From assembly GCA_016794025.1 (NCBI GenBank), contig JAEUKX010000045.1, forward strand, positions 1 through 64,000: a stretch of DNA of 64,000 bases. Reading direction: 5' to 3'. Source of the DNA: Rhodospirillales bacterium. Its GTDB lineage: Bacteria; Pseudomonadota; Alphaproteobacteria; CACIAM-22H2. Shown in pieces: positions 32,486-43,544 of the stretch. The notes beneath the pieces are model-generated. The model was given only the letters and a program-made list of their open reading frames with translations, made no database searches and was not told the origin of the DNA. Numbering within the stretch: position 1 is the first letter of the stretch; every line of letters starts with the position of its first letter. The position numbers and the translations under genes were made by a program.

Positions 32486-33274
32486 ATGGAAGGATTCGCC
32501 ATACGCGCGCCTGTACCCGTCAAGGACCGCGCCCGCGCGCTGCGCCGGCTCGCCGAAGAGGCGCGCGCCCTTGCCGATCCGCCAGTATCGGGGTTCCGTG
32601 TCGGCGCCGCGATCATCGGGGCGCGCACGGGCCGCGTCTATCTCGGCGGCAACGTGGAATTTCCCGGTGCGGCCATCAGCCAGACAGTCCATGCCGAACA
32701 GGCCGCCTTCGCCAGTGCCTGGCACCATGGCGAGACCGGGATCGCGTCGATGGCCGTCAGCGCCATGCCATGCGGCCATTGCCGCCAGTTCCTGTTCGAG
32801 ACGCTGGCGCCCCGCGCGCGGCCCTTCCAGGTTACCGTGGGCAGAAGAACGCAAACGTTGGCCGAACTTCTCCCCGACGCCTTCGGACCGCAAGACCTGG
32901 GCTTGCCCGGCGGCTCGATGTCGACGCGGCCCGTACGCCTATCCTGCAAGGGGGACCGGCTGGTACAGGCCGCGCGCAAGGCCGCCGGTGCGTCCTATGC
33001 ACCACACACGCGCGCGCATGCGGGCATCGCCCTGCTGCTTGCCGACGACGCGATCGTGACCGGCCGCTACGCCGAGAATGCGGCCTTCAATCCCGGCCTC
33101 GCCCCGTTGCAGTCCGCCTTGATCCTGCGCGATCTCGCGGGCAAGCGGCGCGTGCCGATCGAACGCGCGGTGCTGGTCGCGCGCGCGGCCGCGTTCGCGC
33201 ACGCCGCCCGCGCCGAGGAACTGCTCGCGATCGTGGCGCCCGGCGTACGGCTGGAGACGGTCTACGCGCGCTAG
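32486..33274 (+). CDS. cdd: Cytidine deaminase, two-domain type
   Basis: Zinc enzyme converting cytidine to uridine. 262 residues, like the two-domain E. coli enzyme and unlike the short 130-residue type. The catalytic half has VGAAIIG, zinc His69 and Glu71 in TVHAEQ, and Cys96/Cys99 in PCGHCRQ. The C-terminal half (from about 150) repeats the fold without a zinc site (GIALLLADDAIVTGRYAENAAF). It is divergent from the haloacid dehalogenase gene. Confidence 0.92.
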   Translation: MEGFAIRAPVPVKDRARALRRLAEEARALADPPVSGFRVGAAIIGARTGRVYLGGNVEFPGAAISQTVHAEQAAFASAWHHGETGIASMAVSAMPCGHCRQFLFETLAPRARPFQVTVGRRTQTLAELLPDAFGPQDLGLPGGSMSTRPVRLSCKGDRLVQAARKAAGASYAPHTRAHAGIALLLADDAIVTGRYAENAAFNPGLAPLQSALILRDLAGKRRVPIERAVLVARAAAFAHAARAEELLAIVAPGVRLETVYAR

Positions 33275-33981
33275 TGGATCTCGTCCGCCTCGGCGATCGC
33301 CTTGGCGAGCTTGGCGAAGCTGAAGCCCTTCTTCTTCGCGGCCCCGATGATCACCGCCTCGCGCCGCACGAGCCTGTCGACGACGGCCGGGATCCCCTTC
33401 ACCGCTTCCGGCGGCACGATCACCGCGCCGTGCCGGTCGGCATGGACGATATCGCCCGACTTCACGCGCATGCCGAAGACGTTCGCTTCGCCGCCGAAAT
33501 CGACCGCATGCACCCATGCGTGCGACGGCACGACCATCCCGGCCAGTGCCTGGAACCCGTCCGCCCACACATGCGTGTCGCGGATCGAGCCGTCGGTCAC
33601 GACGCCAAGACAGCCCAGCCCCTTGTGCACGTTCGACTGCACCTCGCCCCAGAACGCGCCGAAGCCCGCCCGATCGCCGTCCAGATCCTGCAGCACGGCG
33701 ATCGACGGGTTTGGTCCGCCGCTCTCGATGTATTTGTAATAGTCGAGCCGCGCCTGCTTGGCGGCCTTGCCCTGCAGCTTGTTGGGCTCGGTCGAGGCGA
33801 TGCGTGCCGTGCGGGCGTAACCCACGACCGGCTTCAGGTCGGGGTACTGGCAGACCATCGGGCGCGTCGTGAACCCGGAGATGCGCCAGCGCGGATCCAT
33901 CACCTCGAGCGCGTTGCACATCGTGGGCGTGTCGTATTCCGCAAGTCTGGCAAGATCGCGCGCGCTGAATGCCTCGGCCAT
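33271..33981 (-). CDS. RraA-like/HMG-CHA aldolase family protein
   Basis: 236 residues. The diagnostic stretch GCLGVVTDGSIRDTHVW matches the metal- and pyruvate-binding loop of class II 4-hydroxy-4-methyl-2-oxoglutarate/4-carboxy-4-hydroxy-2-oxoadipate aldolases and RraA. DTPTMCNALEVM opens the fold. The protein is longer than RraA (about 160), which favours an aldolase or decarboxylase over an RNase E inhibitor. Its 3' end overlaps the cdd stop. Confidence 0.8.
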   Translation of the reverse strand: MAEAFSARDLARLAEYDTPTMCNALEVMDPRWRISGFTTRPMVCQYPDLKPVVGYARTARIASTEPNKLQGKAAKQARLDYYKYIESGGPNPSIAVLQDLDGDRAGFGAFWGEVQSNVHKGLGCLGVVTDGSIRDTHVWADGFQALAGMVVPSHAWVHAVDFGGEANVFGMRVKSGDIVHADRHGAVIVPPEAVKGIPAVVDRLVRREAVIIGAAKKKGFSFAKLAKAIAEADEIH

Positions 33982-34029
33982 GTCGTTTCTCTCCCCCGAA
34001 ATCGTTGCCGGGCACGATAGAATGGCGCG

Positions 34030-34269
34030 ATGCGCTTCGTCTACGCGATCCTGAACGCACGCGGCACCGTCTATGTCGGCCAGACGACCGACGTCGAGCG
34101 TCGGCTTGCCCAGCACAACGGCGAGAAGCCCGGCGGCGCCAAGTTCACGCGCGGGCGTGGCCCCTGGCGGATCGTTCATGTCGAGGCATTTGCAGCCGTG
34201 GGCGACGCGCTGCGGCGCGAGCGCGCGCTGAAGCGCGACCGGAAATTCAAGGCGACGCTCAGAGGCTAG
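34030..34269 (+). CDS. Small GIY-YIG nuclease-superfamily protein
   Basis: 79 residues, a single GIY-YIG domain: FVYAILNARGTVYVGQT is the core beta hairpin, RRLAQHN carries the catalytic-type Arg, and the conserved acidic residue is probably in VEAFAAVGDALRRE. Single-domain members (UPF0213-like) are common and mostly uncharacterised. It is divergent from the RraA-like gene with a 48-base gap, and its end overlaps the STAS-like gene by 11 bases. Confidence 0.85.
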   Translation: MRFVYAILNARGTVYVGQTTDVERRLAQHNGEKPGGAKFTRGRGPWRIVHVEAFAAVGDALRRERALKRDRKFKATLRG

Positions 34270-34651
34270 CCCGCACCCAGGCGAGCGCCTCGACCTCGGT
34301 CGGGAAATTCCGGATTTCGATCCGGCCGGCAAGCGACGGCTCGGGCGCGACGATCACTTCCGAATAAAGGCGCGCCATCACGTCGTACATGGGGGCCGGG
34401 GTGTAGATCGCGTAGCGGCGCGGCCGGAATGCGGCAAGGGCCCCCGCCATCAGCGCACCGCGGATCTTCTCCATTCCTGCAAAATCGACCTGCGAGCGCA
34501 TCTGCGTCACGTCGGCCAGTACCGGCATCGCCGGTCGATACGCGGGGTCGGCAACGACGCGAACGAGGGTCGAAATGAAAACGTCGACGTCGAACTCGCC
34601 TTCCTGACGGATCCGAATGACCCCGCCCTCGATGCCGTAGGTCATCTTCAT
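34259..34651 (-). CDS. STAS/SpoIIAA-like hypothetical protein
   Basis: 130 residues, no signal or membrane segment. The alternating strand-helix pattern, with a central MPVLADVTQMRSQVDF and a C-terminal FPTEVEALAWVRASL, resembles SpoIIAA-like/STAS proteins of about 120-130 residues in alphaproteobacteria. No enzyme motif is visible. An ATG at 34645 is an alternative start. It lies 18 bases downstream of kdsA and is probably read from that transcript. Confidence 0.6.
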   Translation of the reverse strand: MKMTYGIEGGVIRIRQEGEFDVDVFISTLVRVVADPAYRPAMPVLADVTQMRSQVDFAGMEKIRGALMAGALAAFRPRRYAIYTPAPMYDVMARLYSEVIVAPEPSLAGRIEIRNFPTEVEALAWVRASL

Positions 34652-34669
34652 CGGCGGGTCGCCCTCGCG

Positions 34670-35509
34670 TCAGAGCTCGACGCGCTGCTTGGCGAGCTGG
34701 TCGAACGCCTTAAGCTCGGCCAGCAGGCCCGGCATATCCTTGAGCTTGACCATGTTGGGTCCGTCGGACGGTGCCTTGTCCGGGTCCTGATGCGTTTCCA
34801 TGAAGACGGCCGCCACGCCGATGGCGATTGCCGCGCGCGCAAGAACGGGCACGAATTCGCGCTGACCGCCGGTCGACCCGCCCTGCCCGCCCGGCTGCTG
34901 GACCGAGTGCGTGGCATCGAACACGACCGGGTAGCCGTTCGCCGCCATGATGGGCAGTGCGCGCATGTCGGAGACGAGCGTGTTGTAGCCGAAGGTCACG
35001 CCGCGCTCGCACTGGAGGATCTTCTCGTTTCCCGTGCTCGCGATCTTCGCGACGACGTTCTTCATATCCCAAGGCGCCAAAAACTGACCCTTCTTGACGT
35101 TGATCGCGCGGCCGGTGGCGCCGGCGGCGAGCAGCAGGTCGGTCTGCCGGCACAGGAAGGCGGGGATCTGCAGCACGTCGACCGCCTCGGCGACCGGCGC
35201 GCACTGGGTCGCGTCGTGGATGTCGGTCAGCACGGGGCAGCCGTACTTCTCGCGCACCTCCGCCATGATCGGCAGGCCCTTGTCCATGCCCATCCCGCGG
35301 CCGCCCGCAAGCGAGGTGCGGTTGGCCTTGTCGAAGCTCGTCTTGTAGATGAGCGGAATGCCGAGCTTGCCGGTAAGCTCGACCAGCGCGTGGCTCATCT
35401 CCAGCGCATGCGCGCGGCTTTCCAGCGCACACGGCCCGGCGATAAGCGCAAACGGCTTGTCGTTGGCGATCGGGACGTTCCCGACCGCGACGGTCTTCGT
35501 TCCTGACAT
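34670..35509 (-). CDS. kdsA: KDO-8-phosphate synthase
   Basis: Condenses phosphoenolpyruvate with arabinose 5-phosphate, the first committed step to the KDO sugar of the LPS core. 279 residues with [24 protein letters not shown], the loop [10 protein letters not shown], and [14 protein letters not shown]. Located 10 bases after pyrG, whose product CTP is needed to activate KDO. Confidence 0.98.
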   Translation of the reverse strand: MSGTKTVAVGNVPIANDKPFALIAGPCALESRAHALEMSHALVELTGKLGIPLIYKTSFDKANRTSLAGGRGMGMDKGLPIMAEVREKYGCPVLTDIHDATQCAPVAEAVDVLQIPAFLCRQTDLLLAAGATGRAINVKKGQFLAPWDMKNVVAKIASTGNEKILQCERGVTFGYNTLVSDMRALPIMAANGYPVVFDATHSVQQPGGQGGSTGGQREFVPVLARAAIAIGVAAVFMETHQDPDKAPSDGPNMVKLKDMPGLLAELKAFDQLAKQRVEL

Positions 35510-35519
35510 GGCCGCGATC

Positions 35520-37271
<1,752 letters not shown>

Positions 37272-37604
37272 TCAGCGCGCGACGGGCGGAGCGGGAGTCG
37301 CGGGCGCGGCAGGGGCCGCGGGCGCCGCGGGAACCGGCATCGGGCCTGCAAGCGGGTCGGCCACGCGCTTGGAGTGGCCCCCGGCGAGGATCGCGAGCGC
37401 GATGCTCGTCGCCATGAAGGCGGCCGCGAGGATGCCGGTCGTGCGCGTCAGCAGGTTAGCCGTGCCGCGCGCCGACATGAAGCCGCCCATGCCACCGCTA
37501 GATCCGCCCATGCCCAGCCCGCCGCCTTCGCTGCGCTGGATCAGCACGACGCCGACAAGGGCAATGGCAACGAGCAGGTGGATGACTGTCAGGACGGTTG
37601 TCAT
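37272..37604 (-). CDS. secG: Preprotein translocase subunit SecG
   Basis: Small accessory subunit of the SecYEG channel. 110 residues: transmembrane helix 1 (about 4-24), the Gly-Met-Ser-rich loop GGGLGMGGSSGGMGGF, transmembrane helix 2 (about 52-72), and an Ala-Pro-rich cytoplasmic tail of about 30 residues that is longer than in E. coli. Its 187-base upstream gap holds an 18-base hairpin (37633-37650) and an AT-rich stretch near 37690-37720 shared with a divergent pirin gene. Confidence 0.93.
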   Translation of the reverse strand: MTTVLTVIHLLVAIALVGVVLIQRSEGGGLGMGGSSGGMGGFMSARGTANLLTRTTGILAAAFMATSIALAILAGGHSKRVADPLAGPMPVPAAPAAPAAPATPAPPVAR

Positions 37605-37791
37605 GGCTTGTGCTTTTCACGCTTTCGAAAGGTCGGGCTTTCTAGCCCGAACGGGACGGGAAATCCAGCCGGGCACCACCCCATACAGTTTCCAATAACA
37701 AAACAAAATATCAATTTTCCCGTCAATTGTTTCAAGCCGGCAGCTGCGTAAATCTCCGCGCATGATGTTCAACCCCGGAAAGGATACCACG

Positions 37792-38505
37792 ATGAGCACC
37801 CCCCGCATCGTCGTCCGCCCGTCCGAAATGCGTGGACCTGCGGATTTCGGCTGGCTCAAGAGCCGCCACAGCTTCTCGTTCGGGAACTACTACGACCCCG
37901 CCCATATGGGATTCCGCGCGCTGCGCGTGATCAACGAGGACCGCGTGTCGCCAAGCGCCGGCTTCGACACGCACGGCCACCGCGACATGGAGATCATCTC
38001 CTACGTGCTCGACGGCGCGATCCGCCACGAGGACTCGATGGGCAATGGCGAGGTGCTGCGCGCGGGCGAGGTCCAGGCCATGACCGCGGGCACCGGCATC
38101 CTGCATTCCGAGTTCAACGCCTCGGACCGCAAGCCGGTGCATTTCCTCCAGATCTGGCTGAAACCGGATCGTGCCGGGCATGTGCCGCGCTACGAGCAGC
38201 GCGCGTTCCCGCGCGAAGCGAAGCTCAACCGGCTGGCGCTCGTCGTTTCGCCCGACGGCGCGGAAGAGTCGGTGGAGATCCACCAGGACGCGCGGCTCTA
38301 CGCCACGATCCTCGAGCGCGACCGGACGGCCGCACTCCCCCTCGCGCCCGGCCGGCATGCATGGGTCCAGGTCGCGCGCGGCGCGATCGAGGTGGACGGC
38401 ACGCTGCTGAAGGAAGGCGACGGCGCGGCAATCTCGGACGCCGCCGCCCTGACGCTCTCCGGAAAGGCCGACGAGAGCGAAGCGCTCGTCTTCGATCTCG
38501 CCTAG
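37792..38505 (+). CDS. Pirin family protein (YhaK/YhhW type)
   Basis: 237 residues. N-terminal cupin with metal-site residues in FDTHGHRDMEIISYVLDG and MTAGTGILHSEFN, and a shorter second cupin (about 140-237). This is the YhhW-like group, some of which have quercetin dioxygenase activity or serve as redox sensors. AAAGGA precedes the ATG. Divergent from secG; only a distant relative of the pirin at 17868-18740. Confidence 0.88.
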   Translation: MSTPRIVVRPSEMRGPADFGWLKSRHSFSFGNYYDPAHMGFRALRVINEDRVSPSAGFDTHGHRDMEIISYVLDGAIRHEDSMGNGEVLRAGEVQAMTAGTGILHSEFNASDRKPVHFLQIWLKPDRAGHVPRYEQRAFPREAKLNRLALVVSPDGAEESVEIHQDARLYATILERDRTAALPLAPGRHAWVQVARGAIEVDGTLLKEGDGAAISDAAALTLSGKADESEALVFDLA

Positions 38506-38508
38506 GCG

Positions 38509-38889
38509 TCAGGGACGCGGCTGGGTGGTGTAGAGCTTCTGCGCCACCCGCCAGCGCCCGTCGACGCGCAGCAGGCAGAGATAGTCGGTGAAGTAGCGCG
38601 GCGGGATCTGGCAGGCGAGTTTGACGAAGGCCATGTCCGGGCCCGCGAGATCGACCGACAGGATACGGTCCTTGCGCTCGAGCCCCGCCTCCTTCGGCTT
38701 TGGTCGAGAACGTACGTTTTCGAGCCAGCGGTCGCGCGGCAGGACGACGACCTTTCCGCCGTCGAGGAACGTCAGCGAACTGTTCGGATCGAAGACGGCG
38801 GCGAGCTTGTCCGCATCGCCTTCGTAGAGACCGTCAAGATAGTCGGCGACCGTCGCGTGAATGCCGCCAAGCGTCGCGTGATCCTTCAT
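38509..38889 (-). CDS. NTF2-like (lumazine-binding_2 type) protein
   Basis: 126 residues with a cone-shaped NTF2-like pattern: VADYLDGLYEGDADKLAAVF, then DRWLENVRSRP, and the closing LLRVDGRWRVAQKLY. The family is mixed (binding proteins, hydratases, unknown) and no catalytic set is evident. It lies 10 bases after tpiA on the same strand. Confidence 0.75.
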   Translation of the reverse strand: MKDHATLGGIHATVADYLDGLYEGDADKLAAVFDPNSSLTFLDGGKVVVLPRDRWLENVRSRPKPKEAGLERKDRILSVDLAGPDMAFVKLACQIPPRYFTDYLCLLRVDGRWRVAQKLYTTQPRP

Positions 38890-38899
38890 GCCCGTTCTC

Positions 38900-39661
38900 C
38901 TAGCGCCGGGGCGCGGCCTTGATGATCGTCTCGAAGGTATCGGCCCGCAGCGACGCGCCGCCGACAAGCGCGCCGTCGACATCGGCCACGGCCAGCAGTT
39001 CGGCAGCGTTGAGCGCGTTGACAGACCCGCCATAGAGGATGCGGAGCTTCGCTCCGTCCTTGAACCGGCCGGAAAGCCCGGCACGGATCGCGCCATGCAC
39101 TTCGGCGACCTGCGCGGTCGTGGGCGTGCGTCCCGTGCCGATCGCCCAGACCGGTTCGTACGCCACGACGAGGTTCCCGGCATTCGCATCGTCCGGGAGC
39201 GAGCCTGCGAGCTGTCCGGCGACCACCGCAAGCGTGCGCCCCCCGTCGCGTTCGGACAGCGTCTCGCCCACGCAGACGATGGCGGTCAGACCCGCGCGCA
39301 GGGCCGCCCGTGCCTTCGCCTGCACGACGCCATCCGTTTCGGCGTGTAGCGCCCGGCGTTCGGAATGGCCGACCAGCACAAAGCTGCAGCCGGCATCCTT
39401 CAGCATTTCCGCCGCGACGTCGCCCGTGAACGCGCCGCCTGCCTCGGCATGGCAGTCCTGTGCGCCGAGATGCACGCGCGAGCCCGAAAGCGCCTGCCCC
39501 ACGGCCCCAAGATGCGGAAACGGCGGGCAAACGAGCACGTCGGCCCCGTCCGGTCCGAGCGCGCGCACCGAAGCGGCGACGGCTCCTGCCAGCTTCGCGG
39601 CATCGGCCAGCCTGCCGTTCATTTTCCAGTTTCCGGCGATAAGCGGTTTCGGTCCGGGCAT
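38900..39661 (-). CDS. tpiA: Triosephosphate isomerase
   Basis: Interconverts dihydroxyacetone phosphate and glyceraldehyde 3-phosphate. 253 residues with Asn11/Lys13 in IAGNWKMNG, the catalytic His in VLVGHSERR, the Glu and loop 6 in [12 protein letters not shown], and YGGSVNALN. Start at 39661 is preferred for GGAG 9 bases upstream; an ATG at 39676 adds five residues. Divergent from the ppiD-like gene. Confidence 0.97.
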   Translation of the reverse strand: MPGPKPLIAGNWKMNGRLADAAKLAGAVAASVRALGPDGADVLVCPPFPHLGAVGQALSGSRVHLGAQDCHAEAGGAFTGDVAAEMLKDAGCSFVLVGHSERRALHAETDGVVQAKARAALRAGLTAIVCVGETLSERDGGRTLAVVAGQLAGSLPDDANAGNLVVAYEPVWAIGTGRTPTTAQVAEVHGAIRAGLSGRFKDGAKLRILYGGSVNALNAAELLAVADVDGALVGGASLRADTFETIIKAAPRR

Positions 39662-39792
39662 CCGTCGCGTCTCCATGGAAAAGGCGCATCCCGGATAAGG
39701 GGTTGGCGGCGGTTTCGCAAGGGTTGCGGGGCTGCCGGGCCCGCCCTATTCTCGCGCACCTTTTTCCACCGACCCCGAAAAGACGAAGCCAC

Positions 39793-41670
39793 ATGCTGCA
39801 ATTCATCCGCGACAAGGCCGCCGGCACCGTATTCAAGGTGATGTTTGGCGTGCTGATCATCAGCTTCGCGGTCTGGGGGATCGGCGACTACGCGTTCCTT
39901 CGCCGCGGCGACGACACGGCCATCGCCGTGGGCGACAGGAAGATCAACGTGCGCGAGCTCGATGCCGAGTACCGGCAGGCGCGCGAGCGCATCAAGCGGA
40001 TGCTTGGCGGTCAGGCGGACGACGCGCTCATCAGCCAGTTTGGAATCCTTGATCAGACAGTGGAGCGGCTCACCGGGCAAGCCGCGCTCGACGCCGAGGC
40101 CGCCCATCTGCGCCTTGCCACGAGCGACGCGATCATCCGGCAGCGAATCTCGGGCGATCCCGCGTTCCGCGGGCCCGGCGGCCAGTTCGACCGTTTCCAA
40201 TTCCAGCGCCTGCTCTACGAAAACGGCTATTCCGAGCCGCGCTATATCGAACTGCTGCGCTCCGACATCGTCCGCCAGCAGCTCGTCGAGGCGGTCGAGG
40301 CCGGTGTCCGTCCGCCCGAAACGCTGGTCGAGACGATCTACCGCCACCGCAACGAGAAGCGCTCCGGCGTGCGCATGTTCGTCGCCAACACGACCTTCGA
40401 CGATGTCGGTACGCCGAACGAAGAAGACCTCAAGAAGATCTACGAGGCGAACGCCGACCGTTTCACGGCGCCCGAACTGCGCGCCCTTTCGGCGGTTCGC
40501 GTGGCCGCTGCCGACGTCGAGGCACAGGTCCAGATCGACGATCGGGCACTCGAGGACGAATTCCAGCAGCGCAAGCGCGAGTTCGACCGGCCCGAGCAGC
40601 GCGAACTGAAGCAGATGCTGTTCGCCGACGAGACCGCCGCGCGCGAAGCAGCCGGCAAGATCGCCGGCGGCAAGTCCTTCGACGAGGTCGTGGCGGAAAC
40701 GCCTGGGCAGTCGGCCGATCGGGTCGGGCTCGGCCTCGTGTCGCGCGAGGAGACGCTTCCGGCCATTGCCGAGCTGGCCTTTGCCGCCGAACCCGGCAAG
40801 GTCGTCGGCCCCGTCCGTACGTCGTTCGGATGGCACGTCATCGAGGTCGTGCGCATCGAACCGGGCGTGGAAGCCAAGCTTGCCGACGTGCGTGCCCAGA
40901 TCGAACCGGCCCTGCGCAAGCGCATGGCCAACGACAAGGCTTTCGAGATCGCCAACAAGCTCGAGGACCAGGTGACGCGCGGCCACCCGCTCGACGAGGC
41001 CGCGGCGACCGCCGGGGCTGACGTCGTGAAGATCCCGGCGCTCGACGCGCGCGGGCGCGATGCGGACGGCAAGCCTGTCGCGCTGTTCATCGACGCGCCG
41101 GAGGCCGTGCGCGCGGCCTTCGAGACGGTCGCCGGGCGCGAAAGCCAGCTCGTCGAGACGCGCGTCGGTGCCTTCTTCATCGTGCGCGTGGATTCGGTCA
41201 CCCCGGCCCAGCGCCGGCCGTTCGATGCCGTGAAGGACGACGCCGCCGCACTGTGGAAGTCCCAGCGCCAGGCCGAACGTGCCGCCGCACGCGCCAAGGA
41301 AATCGTCGACGCGATCGGCAAGGGCGAGAAACTGGAGGAGGTCGCACTGCGCTTCAATGTGCGCATCGATCCGGTGCCGCCCGTGCTGCGGACAGGCGAC
41401 CAGGCGTCCGTGCCCAGCCAGGTTGCCGCGCGCCTGTTCGCCCAGAAGCCCGGCGAGACCGGCGTGGCTCCGGGGCTCGACGGCCAGTACGTCGTGCGGA
41501 CGACCGAGATCATCCCGGCCGACCCCGCAGCGGACAAGGCCGGCATGGACCAATTGCGTGCCCAGATCCGCCGCGACATGGCAAGCGACGTCTCGAGCGA
41601 ATACGGGCAGGCGCTGCGCCAGCGCTATGGCGTGACGGTCAATCGCAGTGTCGTCGATCGCGTGAACTGA
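39793..41670 (+). CDS. ppiD: PpiD-type periplasmic peptidyl-prolyl isomerase/foldase
   Basis: 625 residues anchored by one N-terminal transmembrane helix (VFKVMFGVLIISFAVWGIGD, about 14-33). A SurA_N-like chaperone region follows (about 35-210), then a parvulin domain around 265-375 (LKQMLFADETAAR to SFGWHVIEVVRIE), and a long helical C-terminal region. It helps fold secreted and outer-membrane proteins at the Sec exit. It stands between tpiA and, in many relatives, trpE; here the next gene is convergent. Confidence 0.92.
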   Translation: MLQFIRDKAAGTVFKVMFGVLIISFAVWGIGDYAFLRRGDDTAIAVGDRKINVRELDAEYRQARERIKRMLGGQADDALISQFGILDQTVERLTGQAALDAEAAHLRLATSDAIIRQRISGDPAFRGPGGQFDRFQFQRLLYENGYSEPRYIELLRSDIVRQQLVEAVEAGVRPPETLVETIYRHRNEKRSGVRMFVANTTFDDVGTPNEEDLKKIYEANADRFTAPELRALSAVRVAAADVEAQVQIDDRALEDEFQQRKREFDRPEQRELKQMLFADETAAREAAGKIAGGKSFDEVVAETPGQSADRVGLGLVSREETLPAIAELAFAAEPGKVVGPVRTSFGWHVIEVVRIEPGVEAKLADVRAQIEPALRKRMANDKAFEIANKLEDQVTRGHPLDEAAATAGADVVKIPALDARGRDADGKPVALFIDAPEAVRAAFETVAGRESQLVETRVGAFFIVRVDSVTPAQRRPFDAVKDDAAALWKSQRQAERAAARAKEIVDAIGKGEKLEEVALRFNVRIDPVPPVLRTGDQASVPSQVAARLFAQKPGETGVAPGLDGQYVVRTTEIIPADPAADKAGMDQLRAQIRRDMASDVSSEYGQALRQRYGVTVNRSVVDRVN

Positions 41671-41680
41671 CCGGCCTGCC

Positions 41681-42958
41681 TTAGCGGGCGGGATAGCGCA
41701 GCCAGGGCTGCTCCCCACTGAACGTGGGAGCCGGGACCGGGTTCTGCGGCACCGGTGCAGCTGCGGCTCCCGGACCGGACGGAGCAGGATCAGCCGCAGT
41801 AGTTTCCGCCGGGGCGGCGCCGACTGGTGCCAGCGCACTTGCGCGCGAGGAAGCGACACGCACCGGCGGCGGCGGTTCGGCGGTGGACGCTCCCATCGCG
41901 ATTGCCTCCCGCCCGGCAGGGTCGCGGCGCAGGCCGCGGACGATCGCGGAAACCGGTACGAGCTGCAGGCCGCGCGAATTCATCGTGGGGATCCAGGCCG
42001 CCAACGCCTCGATCGTCGCGTCGTGCGGATGGCCAATGGCGATCGCCATGCCACGGCGGGTCGCGAGGCGCTCGAGTTCCGCAAGCTGCTTGCGGACCGC
42101 GTTGCCGTCGATTTCGTTGTCGAGGAACACGTCGCGTCCCGCGGCCGCAAGACCCATATCGACGGCAAGCCCCGCCGCAACAGAGCCCCCCGATGTCCGG
42201 CTGTCGACGAACAGCAGGCCGCGTGCGGCCAGTTCGTCGAGGACCGGGCGCATCGCGCGCGCATCGCGCGTGAAGCGGCTGCCCATGTGGTTGTTGAGGC
42301 CGACAGCCATCGGCAGGCGGTCGAGCGCTGCTGCAACGCGCGTGCGGATGTCGGCCGTTGCCATGCCGACCAGCACCGCGCCCGGACCGGGATCTTCGCG
42401 GCCTTCCGGCTCCATCGGCATGTGCAGCAGGATCTCGTGGCCGGCCTGACGGGCGGCAGCGGCCTGCGCGCCGACTTCGCCTGCGTAGCTCATGAACGCC
42501 ATCGTCAGCGGGCCTGGAAGGGCCGCGACGCGCGCGGCCCGAACACGGTCAAGCCCCAGGTCGTCGATCACCAGCGCCACCCAGGCGCCCGCGCGCACGC
42601 GCGGCGGACGAACCGCGCGCGCCTCCCAGCCGGCATCGGACACGCGCGGCGGCGGTGCCACCGCCGCAGGCGGTTCCGGCGCCGGCTTCGGTCCGGCGGT
42701 CGGGCGGATCTCGAAATACGGGACGACCGGCTGCGAGGCCGCGAACGCCGGCTCGCGGGCGGCGGGCGACACAACCGGCGGCTGCGCCGATGCAAGGTCG
42801 GTTGCCGCCGCAACGGTCTGCACCCGCGGACCGGCAGCCGCGGTTTCGCCGTTGAACCACCCATAGACCGCCCCAAGGGCAAGCGGCACCGCAATCAAGG
42901 AAGCGACGCCGAAATCCCGCAGGAAGGAACGCCGGCCGGATGCGCCACGAGTCGTCAT
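41681..42958 (-). CDS. Divergent polysaccharide deacetylase family protein (DUF610/YibQ)
   Basis: 425 residues: N-terminal basic stretch and transmembrane anchor (about 14-32), a Pro-Ala-rich linker, and a deacetylase-like barrel (about 120-340) starting WVALVIDDLGLD with LLHMPMEPEG, VGLNNHMGSRFT, FVDSRTSGGS and GHPHDATIEAL. The C-terminal 80 residues are again Pro-Ala-rich. E. coli YibQ is periplasmic and undefined; others sit near peptidoglycan hydrolases such as EnvC and CtpA, which are absent here. GTG at 43012 would add 18 residues. Confidence 0.85.
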   Translation of the reverse strand: MTTRGASGRRSFLRDFGVASLIAVPLALGAVYGWFNGETAAAGPRVQTVAAATDLASAQPPVVSPAAREPAFAASQPVVPYFEIRPTAGPKPAPEPPAAVAPPPRVSDAGWEARAVRPPRVRAGAWVALVIDDLGLDRVRAARVAALPGPLTMAFMSYAGEVGAQAAAARQAGHEILLHMPMEPEGREDPGPGAVLVGMATADIRTRVAAALDRLPMAVGLNNHMGSRFTRDARAMRPVLDELAARGLLFVDSRTSGGSVAAGLAVDMGLAAAGRDVFLDNEIDGNAVRKQLAELERLATRRGMAIAIGHPHDATIEALAAWIPTMNSRGLQLVPVSAIVRGLRRDPAGREAIAMGASTAEPPPPVRVASSRASALAPVGAAPAETTAADPAPSGPGAAAAPVPQNPVPAPTFSGEQPWLRYPAR

Positions 42959-43103
42959 CGCGCAACTATAATGCGATTCGCGGGCCGGGCGGACGCCCCC
43001 CGCACGTTTCACAGGATGTTAATCATTTTGGTGACAATTGCGTTCCGGCCGCGCCGGTCGGAATATGTCACCTCGGACAATCGACCGCCGGACAGGAAAT
43101 ATC

Positions 43104-43544
43104 GTGACCGCAAAGCCGAATTTCGTCATGGGCAGGGCGTGGCCAGCCCTTCTTTTGTGCATTGCCCTCGCCGCCTGTTCCGGCAGGTCGGGCGGGATGC
43201 TGGGCGGCCGGGCGGAACCGGTCGTGCCTGCCGACGGCGTCTATCGCGGCGAGTTCGTCGGGCGGACCGGCCGGGACTATTCCTGCGCAACCAGGGCCAA
43301 TGCCGTGATCACGCTCAAGCTCGGCGAGGTGCGCGGCGACCTGTTTACGCCGCAGGATCCCGACAATCCGTCCGGAAACTTCTACGGGTTCATCGAGGCG
43401 AACGGACAACTCCGGACGACCGTGCGCGTCGGGAACCAGACGATGGCGATCGACGCAAGCTTCTCCGGCGACCGACTCAGCGGCTATGCGGAGAACGAGA
43501 AGTGCTCCATGCGCATAACCGCGCAGCGGAACGATGCCCGGTGA
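43104..43544 (+). CDS. Putative lipoprotein, unknown function
   Basis: 146 residues from the GTG at 43104, chosen for AGGAAA upstream; ATG at 43128 would start exactly at the signal peptide. MGRAWPALLLCIALAACSG is a lipoprotein signal with lipobox LAAC, so it should be a lipid-anchored envelope protein. The mature part holds two Cys (about 60 and 134) and a beta-rich pattern (DGVYRGEFVGR, NAVITLKLG, NFYGFIEANG). No family recognised. Its end overlaps the following kinase gene by 11 bases, so the two are probably coupled. Confidence 0.65.
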   Translation: MTAKPNFVMGRAWPALLLCIALAACSGRSGGMLGGRAEPVVPADGVYRGEFVGRTGRDYSCATRANAVITLKLGEVRGDLFTPQDPDNPSGNFYGFIEANGQLRTTVRVGNQTMAIDASFSGDRLSGYAENEKCSMRITAQRNDAR

